From the NCBI RefSeq assembly GCF_003097655.1, contig NZ_QCZH01000025.1, positions 1-54,676 of the forward strand: DNA of 54,676 nucleotides, read 5' to 3'. The position numbers were made by a program, and so were the translations under genes. Positions 16,760-25,743 of the stretch are shown here, piece by piece. Position 1 is the stretch's first letter. Each line of letters opens with the position of its first letter. The DNA comes from Flavobacterium laiguense (GTDB lineage Bacteria; Bacteroidota; Bacteroidia; Flavobacteriales; Flavobacteriaceae). The notes beneath the pieces are model-generated. The model was not told the origin of the DNA. It saw only the letters and a program-made list of their open reading frames with translations, and ran no database searches.

Positions 16760-17464
16760 ATGAACGACTTAAAAAATAAAAATGCCCTTATTACAGGTGC
16801 AGGAAAAGCCGTAGCCATTGCTTTGGCAAAAGAAGGAGTAAATGTAATTCTGGTTTCCAGAACACAGGAGGAAATAGATAGTGTGGCTACAAAAGCTCGT
16901 TCATTAAGAGTAAAAGCACTTGCAATAACCGCCGATGTTGCCGATATCAACTCGGTAAATACTGCTGTAGAAAAAGCTTTGGCCGAATTCAAAACAATCG
17001 ACATTTTAATCAACAGTGCTGGAATTGCTGCTTTTGGGAAGTTTTTAGAATTAGAGCCTGCCGCTTGGGAACGCATCATTCAGGTCAACTTAATGGGAAC
17101 CTATTATGTAACCCGTGCTGTTTTACCTAACATGATTGAAAGGCAAACCGGAGACATTCTCAATATTTCTTCAACTGCTGGATTAAGCGGAAATGCGCTC
17201 ACCAGTGCTTACAGTGCTTCTAAGTTTGCTGTTTTAGGATTGACTGAATCTTTAATGCAGGAAGTTCGCAAACACAATATTCGTGTTACCGCTTTAACGC
17301 CAAGTACTGTAGCTACTGATATGGCGAGAGAATTAAAACTCACAGATGGCAATCCCGAAAAAGTAATGCAATCCGAAGATGTGGCCGAATTAATTATTGC
17401 TCAGCTAAAATTAAACCGACGTGTGTTTATCAAAAACAGCAGTATTTGGTCAACAAATCCATAA
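16760..17464 (+). CDS. SDR family oxidoreductase (FabG-like) with a shortened cofactor loop
   Basis: A 234-residue classical short-chain dehydrogenase. The catalytic tetrad is intact: N110, S137/S138, Y151 and K155. NSAG (85-88) is the structural motif. The cofactor loop, normally TGxxxGxG, reads TGAGKAVAIA (12-21). Compared with the family pattern TGAGKGIGKAVAIA, four residues (12 bases) are missing in frame, removing the GIG turn that cradles the NADP pyrophosphate. Repeated GGAAAA units in the ancestral sequence would allow slippage deletion. It follows the propeller-like gene by four bases and ends at a strong terminator. Whether it still binds cofactor is doubtful. Confidence 0.82.
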   Translation: MNDLKNKNALITGAGKAVAIALAKEGVNVILVSRTQEEIDSVATKARSLRVKALAITADVADINSVNTAVEKALAEFKTIDILINSAGIAAFGKFLELEPAAWERIIQVNLMGTYYVTRAVLPNMIERQTGDILNISSTAGLSGNALTSAYSASKFAVLGLTESLMQEVRKHNIRVTALTPSTVATDMARELKLTDGNPEKVMQSEDVAELIIAQLKLNRRVFIKNSSIWSTNP

Positions 17465-17483
17465 TCATATTCCGTCATAAACA

Positions 17484-17520
17484 ACAAAACCCCTTCATAC
17501 AAAGGGGTTTTGTCGTTTTA
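17484..17520. terminator. Bidirectional terminator between the SDR gene and mtaB
   Basis: A perfect 12-bp stem, ACAAAACCCCTT (17484-17495) with AAGGGGTTTTGT (17502-17513), and a 6-base loop, placed between two convergent genes. Confidence 0.88.
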
Positions 17521-17536
17521 TAAGATCTTGGATTCT

Positions 17537-18865
17537 CTATACTAATTCAGTAATAAAATCCATTCGAACACTACCATCCTCATCAATTTTTGTCAAATTA
17601 ATTTCATGCAAAGTGTTGACTAATTCTGGATTCCAAGGTGTTTTTACTTTTACGTAGTTTTCTGTAAAACCGTGAATGTAACCTTCTTTATTTTCACTTT
17701 CAAAAAGTACTGTTCTATTAGTTCCCAACTGACTTTCGTAAAAAGCACGACGCTTTTTAACCGATAAACCTCTTAGCATTTTGCTGCGTTTAGCACGAAC
17801 ATTGGCAGGAACTACACCTTCCATGGCTACAGCTTCGGTATTATCTCGCTCCGAATAGGTGAAAACATGTAAATACGAAATATCCATTTCATTCAAGAAA
17901 TGATAGGTTTCCAAGAAATGCTCATCGGTTTCACCAGGAAATCCAACAATCACATCCACACCAATACAGGCGTGTGGCATTACTTCTCTAATTTTATTCA
18001 CTCGTTCGGTATAGACTTCGCGCAAATAACGACGCTTCATCAATTTCAAAATACCATTGCTTCCTGATTGCAACGGAATGTGAAAATGCGGTACAAAAGT
18101 TCTACTTTTAGATACAAATTCTATCGTTTCGTTCTTCAATAAATTAGGTTCAATAGACGAAATTCGCAATCTTTCGATTCCTTCTACTTCATCCAAAGCT
18201 TGAACTAATTCCAGAAAAGTATGTTCGTGTTTTTTATTCCCAAATTCCCCTTTTCCGTAATCTCCAATATTTACACCTGTTAGAACAATTTCTTTGATGT
18301 TTTGTTTTGAAATCTCATACGCATTCTTCAATACATTTTCCAATTCATCACTTCGTGAAATTCCACGTGCCAACGGAATCGTGCAATAGGTACATTTATA
18401 ATCGCAACCGTCTTGTACTTTCAAGAACGCACGAGTTCTATCGCCAATCGAATAACTACCTACATAGAAATCGGCTTCGGCAATCTCACAGGAATGCACT
18501 TCTCCAAAATCATTCTTCGACAAGTCATTAATATAATCAGCAAGTTTGAATTTTTCGGTTGCCCCAAGAACTAAATCCACACCATCTACATTCGCCAATT
18601 CCTCTGGTTTCAATTGCGCATAACAACCTACCGCAGCGACAAATGCTTTGTCGTTCAATTTCATCGCTTTGCGTACTACTTGTTTGAATTGTTTATCGGC
18701 ATTCTCTGTAACCGAACAGGTGTTGATTACGTACATATCGGCCACTTCTTCAAAATCGACACGATCAAAACCCTCATCTTGCAAATTACGAGCGATGGTT
18801 GATGTTTCAGAAAAATTCAGTTTGCAACCAAGCGTATAAAAAGCGACTTTTTTTCTATTTTCCAT
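17537..18865 (-). CDS. mtaB: tRNA t6A37 methylthiotransferase MtaB
   Basis: A 442-residue radical-SAM methylthiotransferase that converts t6A37 to ms2t6A37 in tRNAs reading ANN codons. The N-terminal UPF0004 domain shows its three cluster cysteines (C14 in LGCKLN, C50 in NTCSVTE, C81 in GCYAQ). The radical-SAM motif CDYKCTYC supplies C154, C158 and C161, and a C-terminal TRAM-like region closes the protein. The start is the ATG at 18865; a TTG four codons earlier is unlikely. An exact -7 box lies upstream at 18910-18917. The gene stands alone. Confidence 0.93.
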   Translation of the reverse strand: MENRKKVAFYTLGCKLNFSETSTIARNLQDEGFDRVDFEEVADMYVINTCSVTENADKQFKQVVRKAMKLNDKAFVAAVGCYAQLKPEELANVDGVDLVLGATEKFKLADYINDLSKNDFGEVHSCEIAEADFYVGSYSIGDRTRAFLKVQDGCDYKCTYCTIPLARGISRSDELENVLKNAYEISKQNIKEIVLTGVNIGDYGKGEFGNKKHEHTFLELVQALDEVEGIERLRISSIEPNLLKNETIEFVSKSRTFVPHFHIPLQSGSNGILKLMKRRYLREVYTERVNKIREVMPHACIGVDVIVGFPGETDEHFLETYHFLNEMDISYLHVFTYSERDNTEAVAMEGVVPANVRAKRSKMLRGLSVKKRRAFYESQLGTNRTVLFESENKEGYIHGFTENYVKVKTPWNPELVNTLHEINLTKIDEDGSVRMDFITELV

Positions 18866-18909
18866 AAGATAACTCAATTAATGAAATCGTTGTCAAAAAA
18901 TTGAGAATG

Positions 18910-18917
18910 CAAATTTA
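18910..18917 (-). promoter_or_regulatory. -7 box of the mtaB promoter
   Basis: On the minus strand the sequence is TAAATTTG, an exact TAnnTTTG match, 45 bases upstream of the mtaB ATG. No good -33 TTG is found at the standard distance. Confidence 0.55.
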
Positions 18918-19504
18918 CGAACAATATTCTACATAAAGAAATCTGTAAAATTCTAGTTTCAAAAATTTTTTTTCAAAAAAAAAGATCAAAAGACTTCCTT
19001 TTTTTAAAACCTACGTCCTTAATTCCTACCAATAAAAATTCTAAACTGTAAAATTATTTTTTCTCAAGAGAAATATTTGCATTTTAAAAAACCTAATTGA
19101 ATGGTTTAAAACTAGGTGCCATCATTATTTAAAAGCTGACAAATAGTTAAAATAATATCACTCAAATTTTGTTCCTATCTATTAAAGTTATAAATTCACA
19201 CCTCCAAAAACAACCGATTAAAATCAGCTTTATCACTACCATATGGAGTTAATTTTACAGAACGTAAATATATTCCGATGTTTAGCTACTTGCGAAAATA
19301 ATCAAATATCAGCATATATTATTTTATAGTTGAACTTCTTTCACAAGAATTTAAAAACTATACAAATCAAACCTTTTTAAAACCAACAAATTATTTCAGT
19401 TCAATAAAAATTGAGGTAAATAATTGTGTTTTTTGAATAAACAATAATAAATGGGATAGCCGAAAACCATAAAGAGTAGGTTAATAATAAAGAAAAAACA
19501 AAAA
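18918..19504. other. 587-base AT-rich gap without a supported gene
   Basis: This divergent intergenic region is very AT-rich. A near-consensus -7 box, AATATTTG, lies at 19072-19079 on the plus strand, about 425 bases before the next gene, so a long leader or a small RNA is possible. A 28-codon frame at 19243-19329 has no supporting feature. I see no hairpin terminator, tRNA or repeat family here. Confidence 0.5.
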
Positions 19505-20026
19505 ATGAAATCATTCTACCTCACAATCTCCCTACTACTCATTACCCTTTGCTCACAAGCTCAAAATACACCAACCATTGCTACTAAAAATCCTTTTCCA
19601 ACAATTAGTACTTTGACTGCTTGGGCGAGTTACAATTCACAAGAAAAATTCAACCTTGACATCAGAACACTTGGCTTTAAATTTGAAGAAAAATCAGTTG
19701 AGACTGCCTCAACTTCCTATACTTACATTCGTAAAGTATCGATTGACAACATCAATTACACCGATAGAATTGTATATCGAATCGCTAATGACAACTCGGC
19801 AAGTATTATTTCATTGGTAACCGCTTCAACCGATTTGGTTTCTTTTTACACTCCACAATTGGCGGGATACAAAACAGGAAAATGCGATAATGAAATGTCT
19901 AAAGACAAAAAAACAACCTGTACTTGTTATGACAACGGTAATTTTAACATAGATGTTTGCGACGAAAGAGTAAAACTTACTATGGGTGATGGAAACAATT
20001 ATTTCATTTCGGTAGCAAAGAAATAA
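19505..20026 (+). CDS. Secreted hypothetical protein
   Basis: A 173-residue protein with a clear signal peptide (MKSFYL then a hydrophobic core ending CSQAQ, cleavage near residue 20). The mature part is about 150 residues, beta-rich in appearance, with a cluster of cysteines in the last third (KCDNE, TCTCYDNG, DVCDER) that could form disulfides in the periplasm or outside the cell. No known domain is recognised. It is a single gene with a long AT-rich upstream region and a strong terminator directly after it. Confidence 0.72.
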   Translation: MKSFYLTISLLLITLCSQAQNTPTIATKNPFPTISTLTAWASYNSQEKFNLDIRTLGFKFEEKSVETASTSYTYIRKVSIDNINYTDRIVYRIANDNSASIISLVTASTDLVSFYTPQLAGYKTGKCDNEMSKDKKTTCTCYDNGNFNIDVCDERVKLTMGDGNNYFISVAKK

Positions 20027-20051
20027 GAGATGCACTTCAGTGCATATCAAC

Positions 20052-20112
20052 AAAAATTCCATAAAAAAACCGTCTCATTTTTCAAATGAGACGGTTTTTT
20101 TATGGAATTTTT
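20052..20112. terminator. Perfect 29-bp bidirectional terminator
   Basis: The arms 20052-20080 and 20084-20112 are exact inverse complements with a 3-base TTC loop. The upper stem CCGTCTCATTT is GC-containing and is flanked by A7/T7, giving terminators in both directions for the convergent genes on either side. Confidence 0.93.
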
Positions 20113-20121
20113 TGAATAATC

Positions 20122-20934
20122 TTAATTTAAGATATAACGTTTTATTACCTCGGCAACACCGTGATTATTATTGGATGCCACTATAACATCGCCTTTATCA
20201 CGTAATTCAGGAGTCACATTATCTACCCAAACACCCAAACCTGCATATTCTATCATCGTCAAATCATTACCTGCGTTACCGACAGCAATAATTTCACTTT
20301 GATGAATATCTAATTTTTTGGCTAGAATTTTCAAACTATTGGCCTTGTCAATACCATTCTGAGCTACTTCCAAGAAAAAAGGTTTTGACATCGAAACACT
20401 CAAATGCGGCATGGCCAATTTCAAATCATCCTCTACTGTTTTGAGATAAGAAGGCTCTTCCAATAAAATACATTTCACGGCATTCGTTTTTACAGCTTCC
20501 TTAAAACTAGCCACTTTATTGTGCTCTAAACCCGTAATATGCTTTTCAACTTCAATGTATTCCGAATCGGTTTCGCTTACAATGGCATCATTTATATAGG
20601 TAATGATATGCGTTTTGCTCTTCAAACTGTAGTCATGCAATTCATGAATTTGTTCTTTGGTCAAGGTTTGTTCAAAAAGAATTTTATCTTCTTTCAAATC
20701 GGTAATTACGGCCCCATTATAAGAAATCATGAATGAATTATAAAAATCCATTTTCAATTCTTTGGCGTAAGCGGTCATTGCCGAAGTTGGTCTTCCTGAG
20801 GCCAAAATCACATAAACCCCCATTTCTTGGGCTTTAAAAATCATCGCTGCATTCTCGTCTGATATGGTATGGTCGTCTGTCAACAACGTGTCATCCATAT
20901 CCAAAACAATCATTTTGTATTTTGTTTGCTTCAT
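20122..20934 (-). CDS. Cof-type HAD-IIB phosphatase
   Basis: A 270-residue haloacid dehalogenase-superfamily hydrolase of the Cof/YidA group. Motif I is DMDDTLL (12-18), with the nucleophile D12 and acid/base D14. SGRPTSA gives motif II, a type IIB cap occupies roughly 85-195, and GNAGNDLTMIEYA gives motif IV. These cytoplasmic enzymes dephosphorylate sugar phosphates, flavin or pyridoxal nucleotides. It is monocistronic, and the substrate cannot be inferred from context. Confidence 0.9.
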   Translation of the reverse strand: MKQTKYKMIVLDMDDTLLTDDHTISDENAAMIFKAQEMGVYVILASGRPTSAMTAYAKELKMDFYNSFMISYNGAVITDLKEDKILFEQTLTKEQIHELHDYSLKSKTHIITYINDAIVSETDSEYIEVEKHITGLEHNKVASFKEAVKTNAVKCILLEEPSYLKTVEDDLKLAMPHLSVSMSKPFFLEVAQNGIDKANSLKILAKKLDIHQSEIIAVGNAGNDLTMIEYAGLGVWVDNVTPELRDKGDVIVASNNNHGVAEVIKRYILN

Positions 20935-21019
20935 TATATAAAATTATTCCATTACTGAAAAACCTCGAAACTAAAACAAGCCTCAAGGTTTTTCAAAAGT
21001 TAAAGTCGAATTTCTTTAA

Positions 21020-21238
21020 CTAGATACTCAACCTAAATTCTTCGATAACAGGGTTTGCTTTTGCAAAATCCGTTTCTTGTATGAAAACCTCAACAGCTGA
21101 GTCTAAGTTTGGAAAACCCGACATTCTAGCCGATTGAATATTGTTTTTAATTGAAGTTTCTACTCCCGCAGCTTCAATTTTTTCTTGTAAAGCCAAAGCT
21201 AAAATTTCACTTCCCGAAAACACTTTCATTAATCCCAT
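21020..21238 (-). CDS. DUF2007 domain protein
   Basis: A 72-residue protein matching the small DUF2007 family (putative signal-transducing protein, ferredoxin-like fold). The typical layout is a first strand MKVFSGSE, a helix ALALQEKIEAAGVET, then strand AVEVFIQE and a final helix with ANPVIEEF. The start is set at the ATG at 21238; the longer frame begins at 21262 and is less typical. It lies downstream of the DEAD-box gene on the same strand. Its function is unknown. Confidence 0.75.
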   Translation of the reverse strand: MGLMKVFSGSEILALALQEKIEAAGVETSIKNNIQSARMSGFPNLDSAVEVFIQETDFAKANPVIEEFRLSI

Positions 21239-21311
21239 GATATTACTATTTTTAAATGTCATCTATTTTCTTAATACTGTAAACTAAAATCTGCCTTCTG
21301 CAATCTAAAAA

Positions 21312-22028
21312 CTATTCCTCTTCGTCCTCTAGATCTTCTTCCTCCTCAAAATCATCACCTTCTTTTCTTTCAGAATTTTCTTCTTCTTCAAGATCTTCCT
21401 CATCCTCATCATATTCTTCATCAAAATCAAAGACAAAAGGTTCCAATAACATTTTCTCAGCCAAAATTTCTATTCTTTCCGTAAGTTGTTCCGAGAAAAT
21501 AATGCGTTGTGTTTTTGTAATACTATTCGAAATACGCATAATTTTTGTTTCGTGACGCAATTTCAAAATAGGATCGGCATCATCCAGAATGAACATTTTC
21601 AGTCGGTTTACATTGTAACCTGCTGTGGTAAACATTTCACTCAATTTATTTGGTGTTCCGATAAGCACATCGATTCCTGTTGAAATATAATTTTTATCAT
21701 ATTCCATATCGCCTTTATCGTGTACCCCATAAACTTGAAGATCGGTATATTTTCCGTATTTTTCAAAAAGTTCTTCCATCTCTAAAACCTTGGCTTTGTC
21801 TTCTACAATAATCAAAGCACGCGGCGATTCTTCGGTTCCATTAGCCAGTTGCTGAATCACATTCAGCACAATAGTTGTTGATTTTCCTGAACCTTTTGGC
21901 GCAATAATAATGGCATCAGCACCGCTTTTTAGTGTCGAAAAAGTTTCTTTTTGCATCTCATTAGCCTCTGTTAAACCATTTTCAACTAGACCTTCTTGCA
22001 ATTTTTCGTTTATTTTTTTTAGTTTCAT
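21312..22028 (-). CDS. Single-domain DEAD-box-like ATPase with acidic tail
   Basis: A 238-residue protein containing only the first RecA domain of a DEAD/DEAH helicase. Motif Q-like NEMQKETF (23-30), Walker A APKGSGKST (43-51), motif Ib GTPNKL (125-130) and motif II DDAD (149-152, in place of DEAD) are present; motif III, normally SAT, reads FSEQL (178-182). The second RecA domain is missing, replaced by an acidic tail rich in E and D (201-238). Without domain 2 it is unlikely to unwind RNA on its own. The start is the ATG at 22028; the longer TTG start runs into a repeat. Confidence 0.82.
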   Translation of the reverse strand: MKLKKINEKLQEGLVENGLTEANEMQKETFSTLKSGADAIIIAPKGSGKSTTIVLNVIQQLANGTEESPRALIIVEDKAKVLEMEELFEKYGKYTDLQVYGVHDKGDMEYDKNYISTGIDVLIGTPNKLSEMFTTAGYNVNRLKMFILDDADPILKLRHETKIMRISNSITKTQRIIFSEQLTERIEILAEKMLLEPFVFDFDEEYDEDEEDLEEEENSERKEGDDFEEEEDLEDEEE

Positions 22029-22042
22029 TTTTATTGTTTTTA

Positions 22043-22137
22043 CACGAAGATTCACCAAGTAAAAAGAAGATTCACGAAGATTTAATTTAAAAATCACTTT
22101 GTGTCTCTTTGCGTCAACTTTGCGAATCTTTGCGAAA
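22043..22137. repeat. Degenerate inverted repeat of CGAAGATT/AATCTTTGCG units
   Basis: Units such as CACGAAGATTCAC on the left (22043-22082) and CTTTGCGAATCTTTGCG on the right (22095-22137) are imperfect inverse complements. The TTTGCG units resemble the inner arms of the element at 12013-12081. It separates the sigma-54 activator gene from the DEAD-like gene. Confidence 0.5.
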
Positions 22138-22141
22138 TAAA

Positions 22142-23305
22142 TTATTTACTTGCAAAAGCTTTGACATCACTTTCGGAAATTTCATTTCCTCCAAGGATGA
22201 TCAAGCGTTCCACTACATTTCTTAATTCTCTAATATTCCCAGTCCAATCGTATGCTGCCAATAAATTAACGGCATCGTTAGAGAAATGTTTAACGGCATT
22301 TCCTTGTTCGGCAGCAATTTGTGTTGCAAAATGCTCAATCAAAACCGGTATATCCTCACGCCTATCATTCAACGATGGTACATTAATCAAAATTACGGCC
22401 AAACGATGGTACAAATCTTCCCGAAAACGGCCTTCGGCAATTTCGGTTTTTAAATTTTTATTGGTTGCTGCGATAACACGAACATCGATTTTAATATCAT
22501 TGTCTGCTCCAACTCTTGTAATTACACCTTCCTGCAAAGCACGCAATACTTTGGCTTGAGCCGATAAGCTCATATCACCAATTTCATCTAAGAAAATCGT
22601 TCCTTTATTTGCCACCTCAAATTTACCCAAGCGATCTTTTACGGCCGATGTAAAAGCCCCTTTGACGTGACCAAACAACTCGCTTTCAATTAACTCTGTT
22701 GGTATTGCAGCACAATTTACTTCTACCATTGGCGCATTAGACCGATCGCTTTTATTGTGCAATTGATGGGCAACCAATTCTTTTCCGGTACCGTTTGGCC
22801 CAGTAATCAACACTCTCGCATCCGTCTTAGCTACTTTTTCAATCATCACTTTTACCTGATTGATTGATTCGCTATTCCCAATTATTTCATGCTTTTTACT
22901 GACTTTTTTCTTTAAAATTTTATTCTCTACAACCAGCTTTTTTTTATCTAGTGCATTTCGAACCGTATTCAACAATCGATTCAAATCGGGTGGCTTTGAA
23001 ATATAATCAAAAGCGCCAAGACGCATGGTATTGATAGCCGTTTCCATATCACCATGACCGGAAATCATCACTATCGGAAGTTCGGAATCTATTTTCTTTG
23101 CGGCTTCCAGCAATTCCACGCCGTCCATACGAGGCATTTTTATATCACATAGAACTAAATCATAGTCGTTATTTTTAATTTTTTCAAGTCCCACAACACC
23201 ATCTTCGGCCACCTCAACTTGATAAGACTCATTTTCTTCAGACAGTATGCTAACTAATACTCTTCTGATTGCCTCTTCGTCTTCTATAATTAGAATTTTT
23301 GACAT
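22142..23305 (-). CDS. NtrC-type sigma-54 activator lacking a DNA-binding domain
   Basis: A 387-residue response regulator. An N-terminal receiver domain has phospho-acceptor D54 (LCDIKMP) and K104. A central AAA+ domain has Walker A GPNGTGKE (169-176), the sigma-54 loop GAFTSA (216-221, where GAFTGA is standard) and Walker B GTIFLDEI (235-242). It ends after NIRELRNVVERL and a short tail with no Fis-type helix-turn-helix, so it would act on sigma-54 RNA polymerase from solution. No histidine kinase gene adjoins it. Clean ATG start; an ABC transporter lies upstream on the same strand. Confidence 0.9.
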   Translation of the reverse strand: MSKILIIEDEEAIRRVLVSILSEENESYQVEVAEDGVVGLEKIKNNDYDLVLCDIKMPRMDGVELLEAAKKIDSELPIVMISGHGDMETAINTMRLGAFDYISKPPDLNRLLNTVRNALDKKKLVVENKILKKKVSKKHEIIGNSESINQVKVMIEKVAKTDARVLITGPNGTGKELVAHQLHNKSDRSNAPMVEVNCAAIPTELIESELFGHVKGAFTSAVKDRLGKFEVANKGTIFLDEIGDMSLSAQAKVLRALQEGVITRVGADNDIKIDVRVIAATNKNLKTEIAEGRFREDLYHRLAVILINVPSLNDRREDIPVLIEHFATQIAAEQGNAVKHFSNDAVNLLAAYDWTGNIRELRNVVERLIILGGNEISESDVKAFASK

Positions 23306-23343
23306 AAATAACTATTTAAGTTTTGCTTTGTAGCGTGAATCTA

Positions 23344-24660
23344 TTAATATTTCAACCATCTATACAATTCTTTCCATGTTGGCTTTTTGCCATACATCAA
23401 AATACCCACTCGGTAAATTTTGGCAGCAAACCAAACTACTCCAAAAAATGTAGCAAACAACAAAGATACGGAAATTGCAATTTGCCACCACGGCACTCCA
23501 AAAGGGATGCGCATTAGCATTACAATAGGAGACGTTAAGGGAATCATAGAAAAAACCACAGCAATGGTACCATGAGGATCATTTATAACCGTAAAAAATC
23601 CAATATAGACACTTAACATCAATGGCATAATGATAGGTAAAAGAAATTGTTGCGAATCGGTTTGATTGTCGACCGCTGCACCAATAGCCGCATAAAAAGA
23701 ACTATATAGAAAATATCCTCCTATAAAATAAATGATAAAACTGATCAAAATACTGGCTATAGGCAAATTCCAAAGTTCTTTGATATACAATTGAGCCGTT
23801 CCCGAGAATTCTTGCTGGGCAGCATGCATTATTTCTGGAGAAACTCTAGAGGTAGGCCCTATATTCACACCAAAAAATGCTGATGCAGCAAACATTAAAG
23901 ACAAACCAATAACAGTCCAAATTAAAAATTGAAGCAAACCCGCCAATGCTGTTCCTATAATTTTCCCCATCATTAATTGAAATGGTTTTACCGATGAAAT
24001 GATAATCTCAACGATACGGTTGGTTTTTTCTTCTATGACGCTTCGCATGACCATATTCCCATAAATGATTATGAACATCATGATCAGATAACCAAAACCA
24101 CCACCAATTGCGATTTTTATTTCATTCAGTCCTATGATACTTTCTTCCCCTGAGGCTTTTGACAGACTTATATTGATGTCTGCCTCAGCATTTTTAATCG
24201 CCAAAGTATCCAAATGAGCTATTTCCAGATTCGATTTTGTCAACTTGTCCGCAATAACGGCCTGAGTCTTTTCAATAAAAACAATACTTGGACTACTATT
24301 GGATATGAACTCGATTTTATTTTCTAAATCTTTGTTCGTTTTTGTTTTGGGTATATAAAGCAACCCTTCATAGTTTTCATTGGTGATACTATCTTTAAGA
24401 AACTGCATGTCAACGGTAGATAAATCCAGATATTTGTATTCACTGTTTTTATCATTTTGAGCCACAAACTCATTGACAAACAAACCTGATTCATCGTGAA
24501 TTGCAATACGTTTGGTATCCGCTTTCATGGAGCTTAAGTAGGCTACAAACCCCGCAATACCAACAAAAAGCAACGGACTTAAAAAAGTCATAACAATAAA
24601 AGACTTATTGCGAACTTTGGCAATAAACTCTCTTTTTATGATTAATGAAATTATACTCAT
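23344..24660 (-). CDS. ABC-2 type exporter permease (NatB-like)
   Basis: A 438-residue membrane protein. One N-terminal hydrophobic segment (about 18-40) is followed by a large extracytoplasmic domain and then five or six membrane segments in the second half, starting near IAIGGGFGYLIMMFIIIYGN. The VIEEKTNRIVEIIISSVKPFQLMMGKIIG block is typical of NatB/YhaP permeases. It pairs with the ATPase gene 45 bases upstream on the same strand. NatAB-type systems export sodium or other small molecules; the substrate here is unknown. Confidence 0.88.
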   Translation of the reverse strand: MSIISLIIKREFIAKVRNKSFIVMTFLSPLLFVGIAGFVAYLSSMKADTKRIAIHDESGLFVNEFVAQNDKNSEYKYLDLSTVDMQFLKDSITNENYEGLLYIPKTKTNKDLENKIEFISNSSPSIVFIEKTQAVIADKLTKSNLEIAHLDTLAIKNAEADINISLSKASGEESIIGLNEIKIAIGGGFGYLIMMFIIIYGNMVMRSVIEEKTNRIVEIIISSVKPFQLMMGKIIGTALAGLLQFLIWTVIGLSLMFAASAFFGVNIGPTSRVSPEIMHAAQQEFSGTAQLYIKELWNLPIASILISFIIYFIGGYFLYSSFYAAIGAAVDNQTDSQQFLLPIIMPLMLSVYIGFFTVINDPHGTIAVVFSMIPLTSPIVMLMRIPFGVPWWQIAISVSLLFATFFGVVWFAAKIYRVGILMYGKKPTWKELYRWLKY

Positions 24661-24705
24661 TTCTTGATTTTAGATTTTTGATTTCAGATTTTAGAACACT
24701 GATTA

Positions 24706-25623
24706 CTAACTAACCGTTTGGATAAAAATATCATGCACACTTGGGATTTTCTCAACAAAATGAGTTACTTGCCCACGTTGCGTTAGGATATTGAGCAATT
24801 CATTTGGTGTACCATTTCCGAGTTGAATCTCTAGTTTTATTTCGTCGTTTAAGGATTTAAAGTTGGCTTGTCCTACCGTAAATTTTTGAGTGATATCAAA
24901 CATCAATCCCTCTACATTGTCCGATAAAATACCCACTTCAAAACTATTGGTCTTGAATTGTCTTTTTACGTCAATAAGCTTTCCTTCAATCAACTTATTC
25001 GATTTGTGAATCAATGCAATATGATCACACAATTCCTCTACGCTTTCCATTCTATGGGTCGAAAAAATAATTGTGGCTCCATCCTCACGCAATGCCAAAA
25101 TTTCATCTTTGATCACATTGGCATTTACGGGATCGAAACCTGAAAAAGGCTCATCAAAAATCAATAATTTAGGTTTGTGTAAAACGCAAACCACAAATTG
25201 AATTTTCTGTGCCATTCCTTTAGACAACTCCTGAATTTTTTTGTTCCACCAACCTTGAATACCCAAGCGATCAAACCAATAATCGAGTTGTTTTTTAGCC
25301 TCGGCTTTAGACAAACCTTTCATTTGTGCCAAATACAAACATTGTTCTCCCACTTTCATGCTGCTATACAACCCTCTTTCTTCGGGAAGATAGCCAATAT
25401 GCTGAATGTGTTTGGGCTGAAGCTTTTCACCATCAAGGATGATTTCGCCACTATCAGGTAAAGTAATTTGATTGATGATTCGGATAAGAGAGGTTTTTCC
25501 AGCTCCATTTGGGCCTAAAAGTCCGTATATACTTCCTTTGGGAATGGTCAATGAAACTTCGTTAAGCGCTACATAATCACCGTATCGCTTTACGACTTTA
25601 TTTACTTCAAGTATGTTACTCAT
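24706..25623 (-). CDS. ABC transporter ATP-binding protein (NatA-like)
   Basis: A 305-residue ATPase partner of the downstream permease. Walker A is GPNGAGKT (37-44), the signature is LSKGMAQK, Walker B is LLIFDEP followed by FSGFDP, and the switch histidine sits in STHRME. A C-terminal extension of about 80 residues is typical of exporter ATPases of the NatA/CcmA type. The ATG at 25623 is clean, and a terminator at 25690-25720 isolates the operon from the toxin-antitoxin pair. Confidence 0.92.
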   Translation of the reverse strand: MSNILEVNKVVKRYGDYVALNEVSLTIPKGSIYGLLGPNGAGKTSLIRIINQITLPDSGEIILDGEKLQPKHIQHIGYLPEERGLYSSMKVGEQCLYLAQMKGLSKAEAKKQLDYWFDRLGIQGWWNKKIQELSKGMAQKIQFVVCVLHKPKLLIFDEPFSGFDPVNANVIKDEILALREDGATIIFSTHRMESVEELCDHIALIHKSNKLIEGKLIDVKRQFKTNSFEVGILSDNVEGLMFDITQKFTVGQANFKSLNDEIKLEIQLGNGTPNELLNILTQRGQVTHFVEKIPSVHDIFIQTVS

Positions 25624-25680
25624 GCTACTTTTTTAATTGGCGTAAAAGTAAATAATTTCAAGCCGAAATACTTTAATTAT

Positions 25681-25720
25681 CCAATAAAAAACCCATCCTT
25701 ATTTTAATTCAGGATGGGTT
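25681..25720 (-). terminator. Terminator after the PIN-domain toxin gene
   Basis: The 10-bp stem AACCCATCCT (25690-25699) with AGGATGGGTT (25711-25720) has an 11-base loop. On the minus strand the hairpin is followed by TTTTTATTGG. Confidence 0.82.
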
Positions 25721-25743
25721 GTATACTTTACAAAAAAAGAGTG

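Noticed and set aside
19243..19329. 28-codon frame in the long gap before 19505
   Set aside because: No promoter at a suitable distance, no signal peptide and no recognisable motif; consistent with chance.
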